DNA from: an uncultured Roseburia sp.
GTDB lineage: Bacteria; Bacillota; Clostridia; Lachnospirales; Lachnospiraceae
Direction of reading: 5' to 3'
Length of the DNA stretch: 64,000 nt
NCBI GenBank assembly: GCA_900542495.1
Contig: UQNW01000004.1
Span: 62,001-126,000, forward strand
The notes under the pieces are model-generated. The model did no database searches, was not told where the DNA came from, and saw only the letters and a program-made list of their open reading frames with translations. This document shows, piece by piece, positions 26,094 through 34,339 of this stretch. The first letter of the stretch is position 1. Each line of letters starts with the position of its first letter. The position numbers and the translations under genes were made by a program.

Positions 26094-26750
26094 TCACATC
26101 TGCTGCAGTGCTTCCACAACCTCTGCCATGTTGTCGCAGACACAGTATACCCCTGCACGCTCTAACAGCTCTCTTTTTCCAAATCCATAGGATACGCCGA
26201 TACAGCGGATTCCAAACTGATCCGCTCCAATCACGTCATACTCAGTGTCTCCGATCAGGCACATCTGGTCTTTTGTGATCTGCATATGCTCCATCCGTCT
26301 GCCAAGCTCCTCTAGTACCTGCTGTTTGGTGCTGATGCTTCCATCTAAAGTGGAACCGACGATCTCATCAAAATACGGTGTCAGGGAAAAATGTTCCAGA
26401 ATACGTCTGCACGCTGTCTCCGGCTTGGAGGAAGCAAGTGCGATGACGCAGCCTGCTTCTTTTAACTTGCGGATCGTATCTGCGACACCCTCATATAATT
26501 CACACTCGAAAATTCCGGTCTTATCAAACCTCTCCCGGTATTTTAATACCGCCTGCCATGCCTTGTCCGCATCAAAGCCGTATTTTTCACGGAAAACAGG
26601 ATCAAGCGGCGGTCCGATAAAACACAACAGCTTTTTCCGGTCCGGTTCCTCAATTCCAAAACTGCTTAATGCATATTGTACACACTTTGTAATTCCCTCT
26701 TCTGAGTTAATGATCGTACCATCCAGATCAAATAAGACTGCTTTTATCAT
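26094..26750 (-). CDS. HAD-family phosphatase (phosphoglycolate phosphatase-like)
   Basis: A 218-residue haloacid dehalogenase-type hydrolase. Motif I is VLFDLDGTIINSEEG (5-19), motif II LASSKPETA (~107), motif III Lys in the STKQQVLEEL region and motif IV CLIGDTEYDVIGA (~165), with a helical cap between 15 and 85. Family members remove phosphate from small molecules. The gene starts one base after folBK, so it is in the folate operon; a role in removing phosphate from dihydroneopterin monophosphate is an attractive but untested idea. Confidence 0.9.
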   Translation of the reverse strand: MIKAVLFDLDGTIINSEEGITKCVQYALSSFGIEEPDRKKLLCFIGPPLDPVFREKYGFDADKAWQAVLKYRERFDKTGIFECELYEGVADTIRKLKEAGCVIALASSKPETACRRILEHFSLTPYFDEIVGSTLDGSISTKQQVLEELGRRMEHMQITKDQMCLIGDTEYDVIGADQFGIRCIGVSYGFGKRELLERAGVYCVCDNMAEVVEALQQM

Positions 26751-26751
26751 A

Positions 26752-27576
26752 TTACCTCTCTTTCAGCTCTCCAAGTAACTGCGACACTGTTTTTCCCAAA
26801 ACCGGGTGACGGTAATTCGGGCAAAGTTCTGCCAGCGGTTTTAACACAAAGTCACGATTCTGCATATCAATATGCGGTATGATAAGATTCTCATCCTCGT
26901 ACACAAGCTTATCATAAAAAATAATGTCAAGATCCAATGTTCTAGGTCCCCAGTGAATGATACGCTCCCTGTTAGCGTGCTGCTCGATCTCATGCAGTTT
27001 CTCCAACAGCTCCTGTGGTGATAACAGCGTCTTTAATGCGATCGCCCCATTAACAAAATCGTCCTGCTCCACTCCGCCGTAAGGCTTTGTCACCAGAAGT
27101 TCTGACACTCTTACCTCTTTGATCTCTTTGATCCGGCGCAGTTCGTCGATTCCATTCCCAATATAGGCATTCTTGTCCCCAAGATTGGAACCGACCGCAA
27201 GATACACCTCATGCCACTGCCGTTTCATCGTCACCGACACATTTTCAAATGGAAGCCCGATTGGAGCATGTGGTTTACATAACTCAATCTCTACTCCTTT
27301 TAACACCGGCATAGAAAGAAGCATCGCTTCCGCTAACTGCTCTGCGACGCTCTCAATTAATTTGTATGTATGATCCTGTAGAAAATCTGTGATAAAATGG
27401 CTGACTTCGCCATAATTCAAAGAATCCGACAGATTGTCTGTCTTTCCAGCTTTTCTGCAGTCCAAAAAAAGTTTTGCATTCACGTAAAAGTCCTGTCCAT
27501 CCCTTGTTTCCTCCGGAAAAACCCCATGATGTGCAAATACTTTTAAATTCGTTATTTTAATAAAATCTCCTGTCAT
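26752..27576 (-). CDS. folBK: Fused dihydroneopterin aldolase and HPPK
   Basis: A 274-residue bifunctional folate enzyme. Residues ~1-118 are dihydroneopterin aldolase FolB (KVFAHHGVFPEE, LNYGEVSHFI, YKLIESVAEQ). Residues ~120-274 are hydroxymethyl-dihydropterin pyrophosphokinase FolK (YLAVGSNLGDK, WGPRTLDLDIIFYD with the metal-binding Asp pair, IIPH). The fusion joins consecutive reactions. The frame extends to 27627, but AAAGGAAG before ATG 27576 and the MTGDFIKI start favour the shorter form. folP lies 83 nt upstream on the same transcript. Confidence 0.95.
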   Translation of the reverse strand: MTGDFIKITNLKVFAHHGVFPEETRDGQDFYVNAKLFLDCRKAGKTDNLSDSLNYGEVSHFITDFLQDHTYKLIESVAEQLAEAMLLSMPVLKGVEIELCKPHAPIGLPFENVSVTMKRQWHEVYLAVGSNLGDKNAYIGNGIDELRRIKEIKEVRVSELLVTKPYGGVEQDDFVNGAIALKTLLSPQELLEKLHEIEQHANRERIIHWGPRTLDLDIIFYDKLVYEDENLIIPHIDMQNRDFVLKPLAELCPNYRHPVLGKTVSQLLGELKER

Positions 27577-27659
27577 CCCGATACTTCCTTTCAGCACTTC
27601 TATCTTCCTGTTATCTAAAGCCTGCAAAACTCCTGAAAAAACAGGTGTTTGGCAATTGC

Positions 27660-28472
27660 TTATTTTCTGTCCAGGATCGCCTCTGCCATCTGGATTGCCC
27701 GGTGATTTTCTTTTACATCATGCACACGGACAAACATACAGCCTGCTTCCACCGCCATGACCGTTGTGACGATCGTTCCCTCCACACGCTCTGCTGCCGG
27801 AAGGTCAAGTGTCAATCCGATCACAGACTTCCTTGAGGTGCCAAGTAGCACCGGATATTTTAATTCATTGAACTCTTTCAGGCGGCGGATCACTTCCAGA
27901 TTGTTCTCATAACTTTTTGCAAACCCAACACCCGGGTCTAAGATAATCTTATCGTCCGCAATTCCAGCCGCTTTGGCAAGTGCGATTGTCTCCCGCAGAT
28001 CCTGCTTCATGTCCTCCATAAAATTCCGGTACTCAGTATTGTCCCGGTTATGCATGAGACAGCACGCCAGCCCGGATTTTGCAATGACTTCTGACATGTG
28101 CGGGTCATATTTCAGTCCCCAGATATCGTTGATCAGATCGGCTCCTGCCTGTGCCGCCGCCTCTGCAACGCCGCTTTTATAAGTATCCACAGAGATTGGA
28201 ATCCCAAACTCTTTTTTTACCGCCTCAATGACCGGAACCACCCTGCCTGTCTCCTCCTCATCGGAAATCTTTGTATATCCCCACGGCCGTGTGGATTCCC
28301 CACCGATATCGATCACATCTGCACCGTCTCTTATCATCTCTTCCGCATGCTTTAATGCCGCATCAATCTGATTGAACTTTCCACCATCGGAAAAAGAGTC
28401 CGGTGTCACATTTAAAATTCCCATAATATAAGTATGTCCTGTTGTTGCAAAATCCCTGCTACCTATTCTCAT
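27660..28472 (-). CDS. folP: Dihydropteroate synthase
   Basis: Joins p-aminobenzoate to the pterin pyrophosphate made by FolK; the target of sulfonamides. The 270-residue TIM-barrel protein has both family signatures, MGILNVTPDSFSDGG (~18) and GADVIDIGGESTRP (~50), plus the pyrophosphate-site LLGTSRKSVIG (~212). First gene of the folP-folBK-HAD-CPBP run, directly behind a strong promoter. Confidence 0.97.
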   Translation of the reverse strand: MRIGSRDFATTGHTYIMGILNVTPDSFSDGGKFNQIDAALKHAEEMIRDGADVIDIGGESTRPWGYTKISDEEETGRVVPVIEAVKKEFGIPISVDTYKSGVAEAAAQAGADLINDIWGLKYDPHMSEVIAKSGLACCLMHNRDNTEYRNFMEDMKQDLRETIALAKAAGIADDKIILDPGVGFAKSYENNLEVIRRLKEFNELKYPVLLGTSRKSVIGLTLDLPAAERVEGTIVTTVMAVEAGCMFVRVHDVKENHRAIQMAEAILDRK

Positions 28473-28515
28473 TTTTCTAACCTTCCTGACTTTTTTGTCA
28501 CAAACAAGTGGTTTT

Positions 28516-28544
28516 ATTATATAATTTATTTATTTATTTGTAAA
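28516..28544 (-). promoter_or_regulatory. Promoter of the folate operon
   Basis: On the minus strand TTTACA (28544-28539), a 17-bp spacer and TATAAT (28521-28516) lie about 45 nt before folP and directly after the terminator of the DUF1667 gene. Confidence 0.8.
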
Positions 28545-28546
28545 AT

Positions 28547-28589
28547 AAAAAATGTGGCTGTTATACCTGTCTGATATAACAACCACATT
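28547..28589 (-). terminator. Terminator of the GlpA/GlpB/DUF1667 operon
   Basis: On the minus strand AATGTGGTTGTTATA pairs with TATAACAGCCACATT (one G-T pair) around a 9-nt loop, followed by TTTTATTTT. Confidence 0.9.
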
Positions 28590-28593
28590 CCTG

Positions 28594-28959
28594 TTATCTT
28601 TTCTCTCTGACCGTCTTAGTACAAATTACATCACTGTCTGTTCCACATATATTGGAGATTAAAACTGTTCCGGCTTCCACCGGCGCTGTCACGGCCTGTT
28701 TCTTTATTTCTTTCATCACCTCCGGGATCAGTTCTTTCGGGACTGCCTTTGTGATCCGCACGCTTGTTACCGGCAGCTCACCATTTTTTACTGCCACAGA
28801 GCTTGCAATAGTACGCTTTGGCGCGAGGATTTCCTGACGGACATATTCCTCACCACGTTTGCAGGTAAATCCACTTACGGATTTAATTTCTCCGTCTAAA
28901 ACCTCTGCTTCTATTTCACAGCCATTTGGACAAATAATGCATGTATATTTTTTTAACAT
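28594..28959 (-). CDS. DUF1667 cysteine-containing protein
   Basis: A 121-residue protein of the DUF1667 family, which accompanies GlpA- and GlpB-like flavoproteins in clostridia and Thermotogae. The N-terminus CIICPNGCEIE has CxxCxxxC spacing and TCKRGEEY adds a further Cys; the C-terminal part (ILAPKRTIASSV, VRITKAVPKEL) is typical. It is thought to be an electron-transfer or assembly partner, which is an inference from conserved neighbourhood. It overlaps the preceding gene by 7 bases. Confidence 0.9.
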   Translation of the reverse strand: MLKKYTCIICPNGCEIEAEVLDGEIKSVSGFTCKRGEEYVRQEILAPKRTIASSVAVKNGELPVTSVRITKAVPKELIPEVMKEIKKQAVTAPVEAGTVLISNICGTDSDVICTKTVREKR

Positions 28960-30188
28960 TCTACCATCACCTCCAGATCACCCGTTCCATTTATGTTATC
29001 CGCCTTGACCTTAAACTGGATCATTTCTGCCGGGATTGCTTTTTTCATTTTCTTTACGGCTACTTCCCTGCCGTCCTGTTTTACTACGATCCTGCACGCA
29101 CCATAATGATGATTTACACGCATTGACAGCTGGAAATCATTTTTTCCACTTATTTTCTGTGGTATGGTATGCCCTACTCCATCTCCTGCTTTTACATTGA
29201 TATTGCATGCCGGTAAAGTTCTGCCTTCGACATACTCTGCCGCACACTTTGCCAGATGTTCTGCTTCCATGGAAACAAAATCCACAAGATCATGCACATG
29301 CAGCACATTTCCTGCTGAAAAAATACCCGGTATTTCTGTCTGCATAAACTCATCTACAACGGCTCCTTTTGTGTGAGGATCAATTCCGATTCCCACATCC
29401 TTCGTCAGCTTATTATCCGGCAGAAGACCGACCGATAAAATTAATGTATCACAGTCATATCTTTTTTCTGTACCCGGAATCGGCTGTAAATGTTCGTCTA
29501 CCTCTGACACCGTCACTCCGGTAAGCCTTGCATCGCCATGTATCTCCGTCACTGTATGGCTTAAATAAAGTGGTATATTATAATCATCTAAACACTGGAT
29601 GATATTTCTCGGCAATCCGCTTGGATGTGACATAATCTCAAATACCGCCTGAACGTGTGCTCCCTCGAGGGTAAGCCGGCGCGCCATGATCATTCCAATA
29701 TCTCCTGAGCCGAGGATCACCACTTCCTTTGCCGGCATTCTGTTGTATAAATTCATGTACGCCTGCGCCGTTCCTGCTGTAAATACTCCCGCCGGCCGCT
29801 CTCCCGGAATTCCCAGTGCCCCACGGCTTCGCTCTCTGCAGCCCATTGCAAGTATGACAGCTTTTGCCTCGATCTCATGCATTCCATCCTGTGCCACAAC
29901 GGTTATCTTTTTCTCCTTTGTGATCTCCGTCACTGCCGCATTGATCATGTATGGGATTTTATTCTTCTCAACCTCGGAAATAAAACGCTCTGCATATTCC
30001 GGTCCCGAAAGGCTTTCTCCAAATCTTCCAAGTCCAAATCCATCATGAATGCACTGTCTTAAAATTCCGCCGAGACAATTTTCCCTCTCGATGATTAAAA
30101 TATTTTTAATTCCATTCTTATAAAGCTCTAACGCTGCTGCAAGACCTGCCGGTCCACCACCAATAATTACGACATCCCTGTATTCCAT
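28953..30188 (-). CDS. FAD/NAD(P)-dependent oxidoreductase, GlpB-partner type
   Basis: A 411-residue pyridine nucleotide-disulfide type flavoprotein: FAD motif VVIIGGGPAGLAAALEL (~6), a second Rossmann motif EVVILGSGDIGMIMARRL (~150), and GIFSAGNVLHVHD (~290). The last ~70 residues (GACRIVVKQDGREV) form the extra domain common in glycerol-3-phosphate or hydroxyacid oxidase complexes. It starts one base after the GlpA-like gene and overlaps the DUF1667 gene. It probably hands electrons from the oxidase to NAD(P) or a carrier. Substrate unproven. Confidence 0.88.
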   Translation of the reverse strand: MEYRDVVIIGGGPAGLAAALELYKNGIKNILIIERENCLGGILRQCIHDGFGLGRFGESLSGPEYAERFISEVEKNKIPYMINAAVTEITKEKKITVVAQDGMHEIEAKAVILAMGCRERSRGALGIPGERPAGVFTAGTAQAYMNLYNRMPAKEVVILGSGDIGMIMARRLTLEGAHVQAVFEIMSHPSGLPRNIIQCLDDYNIPLYLSHTVTEIHGDARLTGVTVSEVDEHLQPIPGTEKRYDCDTLILSVGLLPDNKLTKDVGIGIDPHTKGAVVDEFMQTEIPGIFSAGNVLHVHDLVDFVSMEAEHLAKCAAEYVEGRTLPACNINVKAGDGVGHTIPQKISGKNDFQLSMRVNHHYGACRIVVKQDGREVAVKKMKKAIPAEMIQFKVKADNINGTGDLEVMVEC

Positions 30189-30189
30189 C

Positions 30190-31647
30190 TTACTTTTCCT
30201 CCCGCATATTACCAGTCAATACCCACGAATCCGGTCTGCTATATCTCACATCTTTTGCAGGTATTCCCAACTCTTCCTCGATCAGCTGCTCAATTTTCAT
30301 CTGACAGAAGCCACCCTGACAGGTTCCCATCATTGCACGTGTACGGTATTTCACGCCTGTCATTGTCGCAACCCCTAATGGATTTCTGATTGCGGCACGT
30401 ATCTCAGCTTTTGTCACCTGTTCACAGCTGCAAATAATCTCGCCGTACTCCTTATTTTCCCGGATCAGTGCATTTTTTTCTTCAAACGATGCCGTTGCAA
30501 ATCTTCGGATCGACTTGTGTTCCGGAATAAACTGATCGTTTTTCACCAGCCTTTCATGTTCTTTCATAAGTTCCACCACATACTGTGCAATCGGAACTGC
30601 CGCTGTAAGCCCCGGTGATTCGATTCCGACCAGATTCACTGCATGCGGTGCAATGTCTTCTTTTATCTCTATCTTGAAATCCTGGATGACACCATTTTCA
30701 TCTACCCACTTCGGCAAAATTCCTGAGAAATTACGAATCTGATCTGCCTTATTGATATGCGGCCATAAATTCGATGCACTCTTTGCGAGCTCCTCCATAT
30801 TTTTCTGTGGGACACCATAATAAGAAAAATCTGTTACGTTTTCCGCATCCGGGCCGACGGTGACATTGCCATCCACGGTAGGTGTCACATGGATGCCCAT
30901 ATAGGTATTGCTTGGCACCGGATACACCGGCATTGGCAAAAGACTGCCAAGACGCTTATCTAAAATAATGTAATTTCCTTTGGAACCGATCACATGGTAT
31001 CCTGTGATCCCAAGCATGTCTGAGATTGTTTTGCAGCCAAGTCCTGCTGCGTTGATTACCCAGTGTGCTTTATATTCCCCTTTTCCGGTCCGCAGCAGAT
31101 AATCATCATCTACCCGCTCAATTCCAAGTATCTCATGTCCAAACAGGAACTTCGCACCGTTTTCCGCTGCATTTTCTGCCAGACCGATCGTAAATAAAAA
31201 CGGGTCCATGATACCACTGTTTTTTGACCACATTGCAAATTTTCCTACAACCGCAGGGACGAGTTCATGAAGTTTTTTCTCATCGATCAGCTCCAAACCT
31301 GTTGCACCATTCACGTCCCCCTGTTTCAGAGTGCGTTTTAACTGTTCCATATCTTCTTCTGTATTTCCTACCAGAACTTTTCCACACCGTTTAAACGGGA
31401 AATCCAGTTCCTCGGACAGATCACCCATCATGCGGTTTCCTGCGACACAGAACCTTGCTTTCAATGTATCCGCATCATAAGCAAATCCTCCGTGGACTAC
31501 TGCCGAGTTTCTGCCGCTTGTCTCATTACAGACATCCAGATTTTTTTCAAATACCCCTATTTTCAATTTGTATCTGGACAATTCCCTTGCGATCGCACTT
31601 CCGACCACACCAGCACCTATTACCGCAACATCATATTCACCTTTCAT
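30190..31647 (-). CDS. FAD-dependent GlpA/LhgO-type dehydrogenase with 2Fe-2S domain
   Basis: A 485-residue flavoprotein of the DAO fold, like GlpA and L-2-hydroxyglutarate oxidase. FAD motif VAVIGAGVVGSAIARELS (~8), then SGRNSAVVHGGF (~44) typical of both families. The C-terminal BFD-like domain holds CSC...C-x4-C (ICSCEQVT ~412, GTCQGGFC ~445) for a 2Fe-2S cluster. Glycerol-3-phosphate is the usual guess, but no glpK or glpF is nearby and a TRAP transporter is, so an imported hydroxy acid is at least as likely. Behind a strong promoter with a candidate operator. Confidence 0.88.
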   Translation of the reverse strand: MKGEYDVAVIGAGVVGSAIARELSRYKLKIGVFEKNLDVCNETSGRNSAVVHGGFAYDADTLKARFCVAGNRMMGDLSEELDFPFKRCGKVLVGNTEEDMEQLKRTLKQGDVNGATGLELIDEKKLHELVPAVVGKFAMWSKNSGIMDPFLFTIGLAENAAENGAKFLFGHEILGIERVDDDYLLRTGKGEYKAHWVINAAGLGCKTISDMLGITGYHVIGSKGNYIILDKRLGSLLPMPVYPVPSNTYMGIHVTPTVDGNVTVGPDAENVTDFSYYGVPQKNMEELAKSASNLWPHINKADQIRNFSGILPKWVDENGVIQDFKIEIKEDIAPHAVNLVGIESPGLTAAVPIAQYVVELMKEHERLVKNDQFIPEHKSIRRFATASFEEKNALIRENKEYGEIICSCEQVTKAEIRAAIRNPLGVATMTGVKYRTRAMMGTCQGGFCQMKIEQLIEEELGIPAKDVRYSRPDSWVLTGNMREEK

Positions 31648-31675
31648 TCATTTTCTCCTTTATATATTTTATATT

Positions 31676-31727
31676 ATGTTATATATTTCATATAATTTAA
31701 TATATATCATAGTTGTTCGTTTGTCAA
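31676..31727 (-). promoter_or_regulatory. Promoter and candidate GntR operator of the flavoprotein operon
   Basis: On the minus strand TTGACA (31727-31722), a 17-bp spacer and TATATT (31704-31699) form the promoter. Just downstream of the expected start, 31676-31691 carries the quasi-palindrome ATGAAATATATAACAT, identical (inverted) to the one before dctP at 35396-35411. The position fits repression. Confidence 0.72.
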
Positions 31728-31740
31728 TTAGTTTTACATA

Positions 31741-31794
31741 AAAAAACTGACCTCTGAACATCGTTTTTTTCACCTGATGTTCAGAGATCAGTTT
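31741..31794 (-). terminator. Terminator of the TRAP-GntR operon
   Basis: A long stem pairs AAACTGATCTCTGAACATC with GATGTTCAGAGGTCAGTTT (one G-T pair) and ends in TTTTT on the minus strand, 10 nt after the GntR stop. It separates the TRAP-GntR unit from the flavoprotein unit. Confidence 0.92.
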
Positions 31795-31804
31795 CCTGCC
31801 GTTT

Positions 31805-32491
31805 CTATTCTATTTTCTGGAAATAATCCGGGAATTCAGCTTTGATCGTATCAATATTTTCTACATAACGCTCCATATGGCGCAGTGCGATTTCTCTGGC
31901 TTTCGCTTTATCCTTCTGTTCGATCGCCTCTACCAATTCCTCATGATCTTTATAAATTTTTTCTTTTGGCTTGCACCGGAAGCTTAATATCGTTGTGCGG
32001 TCAAAATGCGGGGCTACCCCTTCCACCAGCTCGCACCAGTAGTTCCTTCCACACATCTGATAGAGCATCTTATGAAATTCCTTATCATAGTAGAAAATCT
32101 TTTCTTCATCGCCACGCTTGATATAAAGCTGCCAAAGCGCTATATTTTCCCATAATTTGTCAATATCATCTTTACTCAGCAGGTCGCATGCCATAACTGC
32201 CAGTTCCGCTTCAAGAACACTTCTCAAATGCCGGATCTCCTCGACCAATCCTGAGTCGATATAAGACACATAGGTTCCTATTTTCGGTCTGATATCAATC
32301 AGCTTCTTCTGTGCAAGCTCCAATTCCGCTTCCCGGAATGGTGTCCTGCTCACGCCAAGCTGACCGCATATTTCCTGATCTATAAGTCTTTCCCCTGGAA
32401 CAAGTTCTGTATTGACAATGTTATGTATCAGCACACGGAGTACATAATCTTTTGCCGATTCCTGTTTCTGCCTCTCCAGAATAGATTTCAT
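31805..32491 (-). CDS. GntR-family (FCD) transcriptional regulator
   Basis: A 228-residue FadR-subfamily regulator. The winged helix (20-85: GERLIDQEICGQLGVSRTPF) is followed by an all-helical FCD ligand-binding domain (~95-225) with Asp/His metal-binding positions (FHKMLYQMCGRNYW; HFDRT; RHMERYV). FCD domains usually bind carboxylic acids, which agrees with the TRAP transporter operon that carries it. GGAGG precedes ATG 32491; the longer frame to 32521 has no such site. It probably controls both its own operon and the flavoprotein operon through the shared operator. Confidence 0.92.
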   Translation of the reverse strand: MKSILERQKQESAKDYVLRVLIHNIVNTELVPGERLIDQEICGQLGVSRTPFREAELELAQKKLIDIRPKIGTYVSYIDSGLVEEIRHLRSVLEAELAVMACDLLSKDDIDKLWENIALWQLYIKRGDEEKIFYYDKEFHKMLYQMCGRNYWCELVEGVAPHFDRTTILSFRCKPKEKIYKDHEELVEAIEQKDKAKAREIALRHMERYVENIDTIKAEFPDYFQKIE

Positions 32492-32551
32492 ACTAAAAAA
32501 CCTCCATATTTGTTTTTTCACGCATGCATCTATTATACACTGTTTTTCCCA

Positions 32552-33841
32552 TTAATACACTAAATTTACCAGACCGGTAGACAAAACAGGAACAAATGCA
32601 ATCAGAAGCATGACAATGAGTAAAAGTACATAAAAAGGTAAGGATTCCTTAATAAACGCTTTTATATCACACTTCGTGACTCCGCAAGTGACAAATATAA
32701 GCGTTCCCATTGGTGGTGTGACACCGCCGACTGCCATAACAAAAATAAATAACATAGCAAAATGTATTTCATCGATTCCATAGGCGGCTGCAACCGGTGC
32801 CAGTAACGGAACCAAAACGATCATTGCAGCATTTCCCTCAATGAACATTCCCACTAAGAGCAGGAACACGATCACAATCAACAAAAAGAGATATTTATTG
32901 TGAATGTTAGATGTAATTAATGTTGTGAGCTGCTGAGGGATTCTCTCTCTTGTGAGTACCCATGCAAATGCAGATGCTCCACCGACGATCAGCATAATGG
33001 AGGCTGTTGTTGCGACACTTTCCTTCAGTCCTGAAATAATATTTTTGATCGTGATCTCATGGTAAACAACTCCGAGAAGCAGCGCATAGACGATTGCCAC
33101 TGTTCCTGCTTCCGTCGGCGTCACTGCACCGATCCTGATTCCTCCGATGATAATGATCGGGAGACATAGCGGTAATACCGCCTGCCGGAAAGATTTTCCC
33201 AATTCCCCTTTCTGCCTCGGTTCCTTCTGTGCAACCTGATATCCTCTCTTTTTCGAGATGATCCACACAAGGATCATAAGGGATACACATAACAGAATAC
33301 CAATGCCAATCCCTGCAACAAATAATTTTCCAATTGATACATTTGCAATGGAGCCATACAGAATCATACCGATTCCAGGTGGAATTAACGGAGTGATCAT
33401 CGCTGAGGTTGCAGTAAGAACCGATGAAAATTCTTTTGAATATCCTGCTTTTTCCATCTCCGGAACAAGCATTTTTGCTTCCATTGCCGCATCAGCCAGA
33501 TTGCTCCCTGAAAGTCCTCCCATCAAGGTAGACAACAGTACATTAACCTGTCCCAGACCACCTGTCATCCTTTTGGTCAGTGCATTACAAAAATTCATAA
33601 TCCTTTTTGTCACACCTGTATAATTCATAAAAACGCCTGCGCATATAAAAAACGGGATTGCAAGAAGCGGTATACTCTGGGTTCCGGAAATAATACGCTG
33701 CGCCAAGATTGCCGGTGATGAGGACGCACCTAAAAGGAAATAAACCAATGCGCCGGCAAACACTGAGATAAACACCGGTACTTTAAAAAATAAACATAAA
33801 AGCAAAACCACACAAGCGATCAGGATCACATATATCTGCAT
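32552..33841 (-). CDS. dctM: TRAP transporter large permease DctM
   Basis: A 429-residue ion-transporter-like membrane subunit of a tripartite ATP-independent periplasmic transporter, with about 12 hydrophobic segments. Family features include SGSNLADAAMEAKMLVPEM (~113), TPLIPPGIGMILYG (~150), ITPTEAGTVAIVYA (~235) and the C-terminal GGVTPPMGTLIFV (~378). It moves the substrate with sodium or proton flow. Its ATG follows the dctQ stop directly. Confidence 0.96.
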   Translation of the reverse strand: MQIYVILIACVVLLLCLFFKVPVFISVFAGALVYFLLGASSSPAILAQRIISGTQSIPLLAIPFFICAGVFMNYTGVTKRIMNFCNALTKRMTGGLGQVNVLLSTLMGGLSGSNLADAAMEAKMLVPEMEKAGYSKEFSSVLTATSAMITPLIPPGIGMILYGSIANVSIGKLFVAGIGIGILLCVSLMILVWIISKKRGYQVAQKEPRQKGELGKSFRQAVLPLCLPIIIIGGIRIGAVTPTEAGTVAIVYALLLGVVYHEITIKNIISGLKESVATTASIMLIVGGASAFAWVLTRERIPQQLTTLITSNIHNKYLFLLIVIVFLLLVGMFIEGNAAMIVLVPLLAPVAAAYGIDEIHFAMLFIFVMAVGGVTPPMGTLIFVTCGVTKCDIKAFIKESLPFYVLLLIVMLLIAFVPVLSTGLVNLVY

Positions 33842-34327
33842 TTATTTTACCTCCTTTTTTGTCTTTAGTTCTGCCACTGAATTTTCCCAAAACTGTATGA
33901 TCATACAGATACAGCTGATCGGAACCGGCAGATAAATCCATCCATAAGGCCAGTGCAAAATACTGGTATGAAGATGATAATGAAACATAATCTGTATATA
34001 TTTCATGCTGAAAACAACGATGCATCCAAGAACAACGGTCACAACGACTGCGATCAAAACCGTTAATACCTTTTGTGCTTTCGCAGGAAACAGTTCATAC
34101 AACATATCAATTGCCACATGTGAAAAGGTTTCAAATGCATATCTTGCCCCGAAAAAAATAACCCATATGATCAGCGCCAGCTGCACTTCTTCCTGCCATG
34201 AAAAAGGCTTTGAAAAGACGTACCGGAAAATAACCCCTGCAAAAGTCACTGCAATCAGCAGGACTAAAGCGATCACAGAAATCCCGATATCAATCTGTCT
34301 GAGTTTTTGTATCCATTTCATTTTCAT
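33842..34327 (-). CDS. dctQ: TRAP transporter small permease DctQ
   Basis: A 161-residue four-helix membrane subunit of the same transporter. Hydrophobic segments lie at about 17-40, 50-70, 90-112 and 130-150; the pattern RYVFSKPFSWQEEVQLALIIW is diagnostic. AAGGAGG precedes a run of in-frame ATGs (34330, 34327, 34321); the spacing best fits 34327. Confidence 0.94.
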   Translation of the reverse strand: MKMKWIQKLRQIDIGISVIALVLLIAVTFAGVIFRYVFSKPFSWQEEVQLALIIWVIFFGARYAFETFSHVAIDMLYELFPAKAQKVLTVLIAVVVTVVLGCIVVFSMKYIQIMFHYHLHTSILHWPYGWIYLPVPISCICMIIQFWENSVAELKTKKEVK

Positions 34328-34339
34328 CATAACCTCCTT

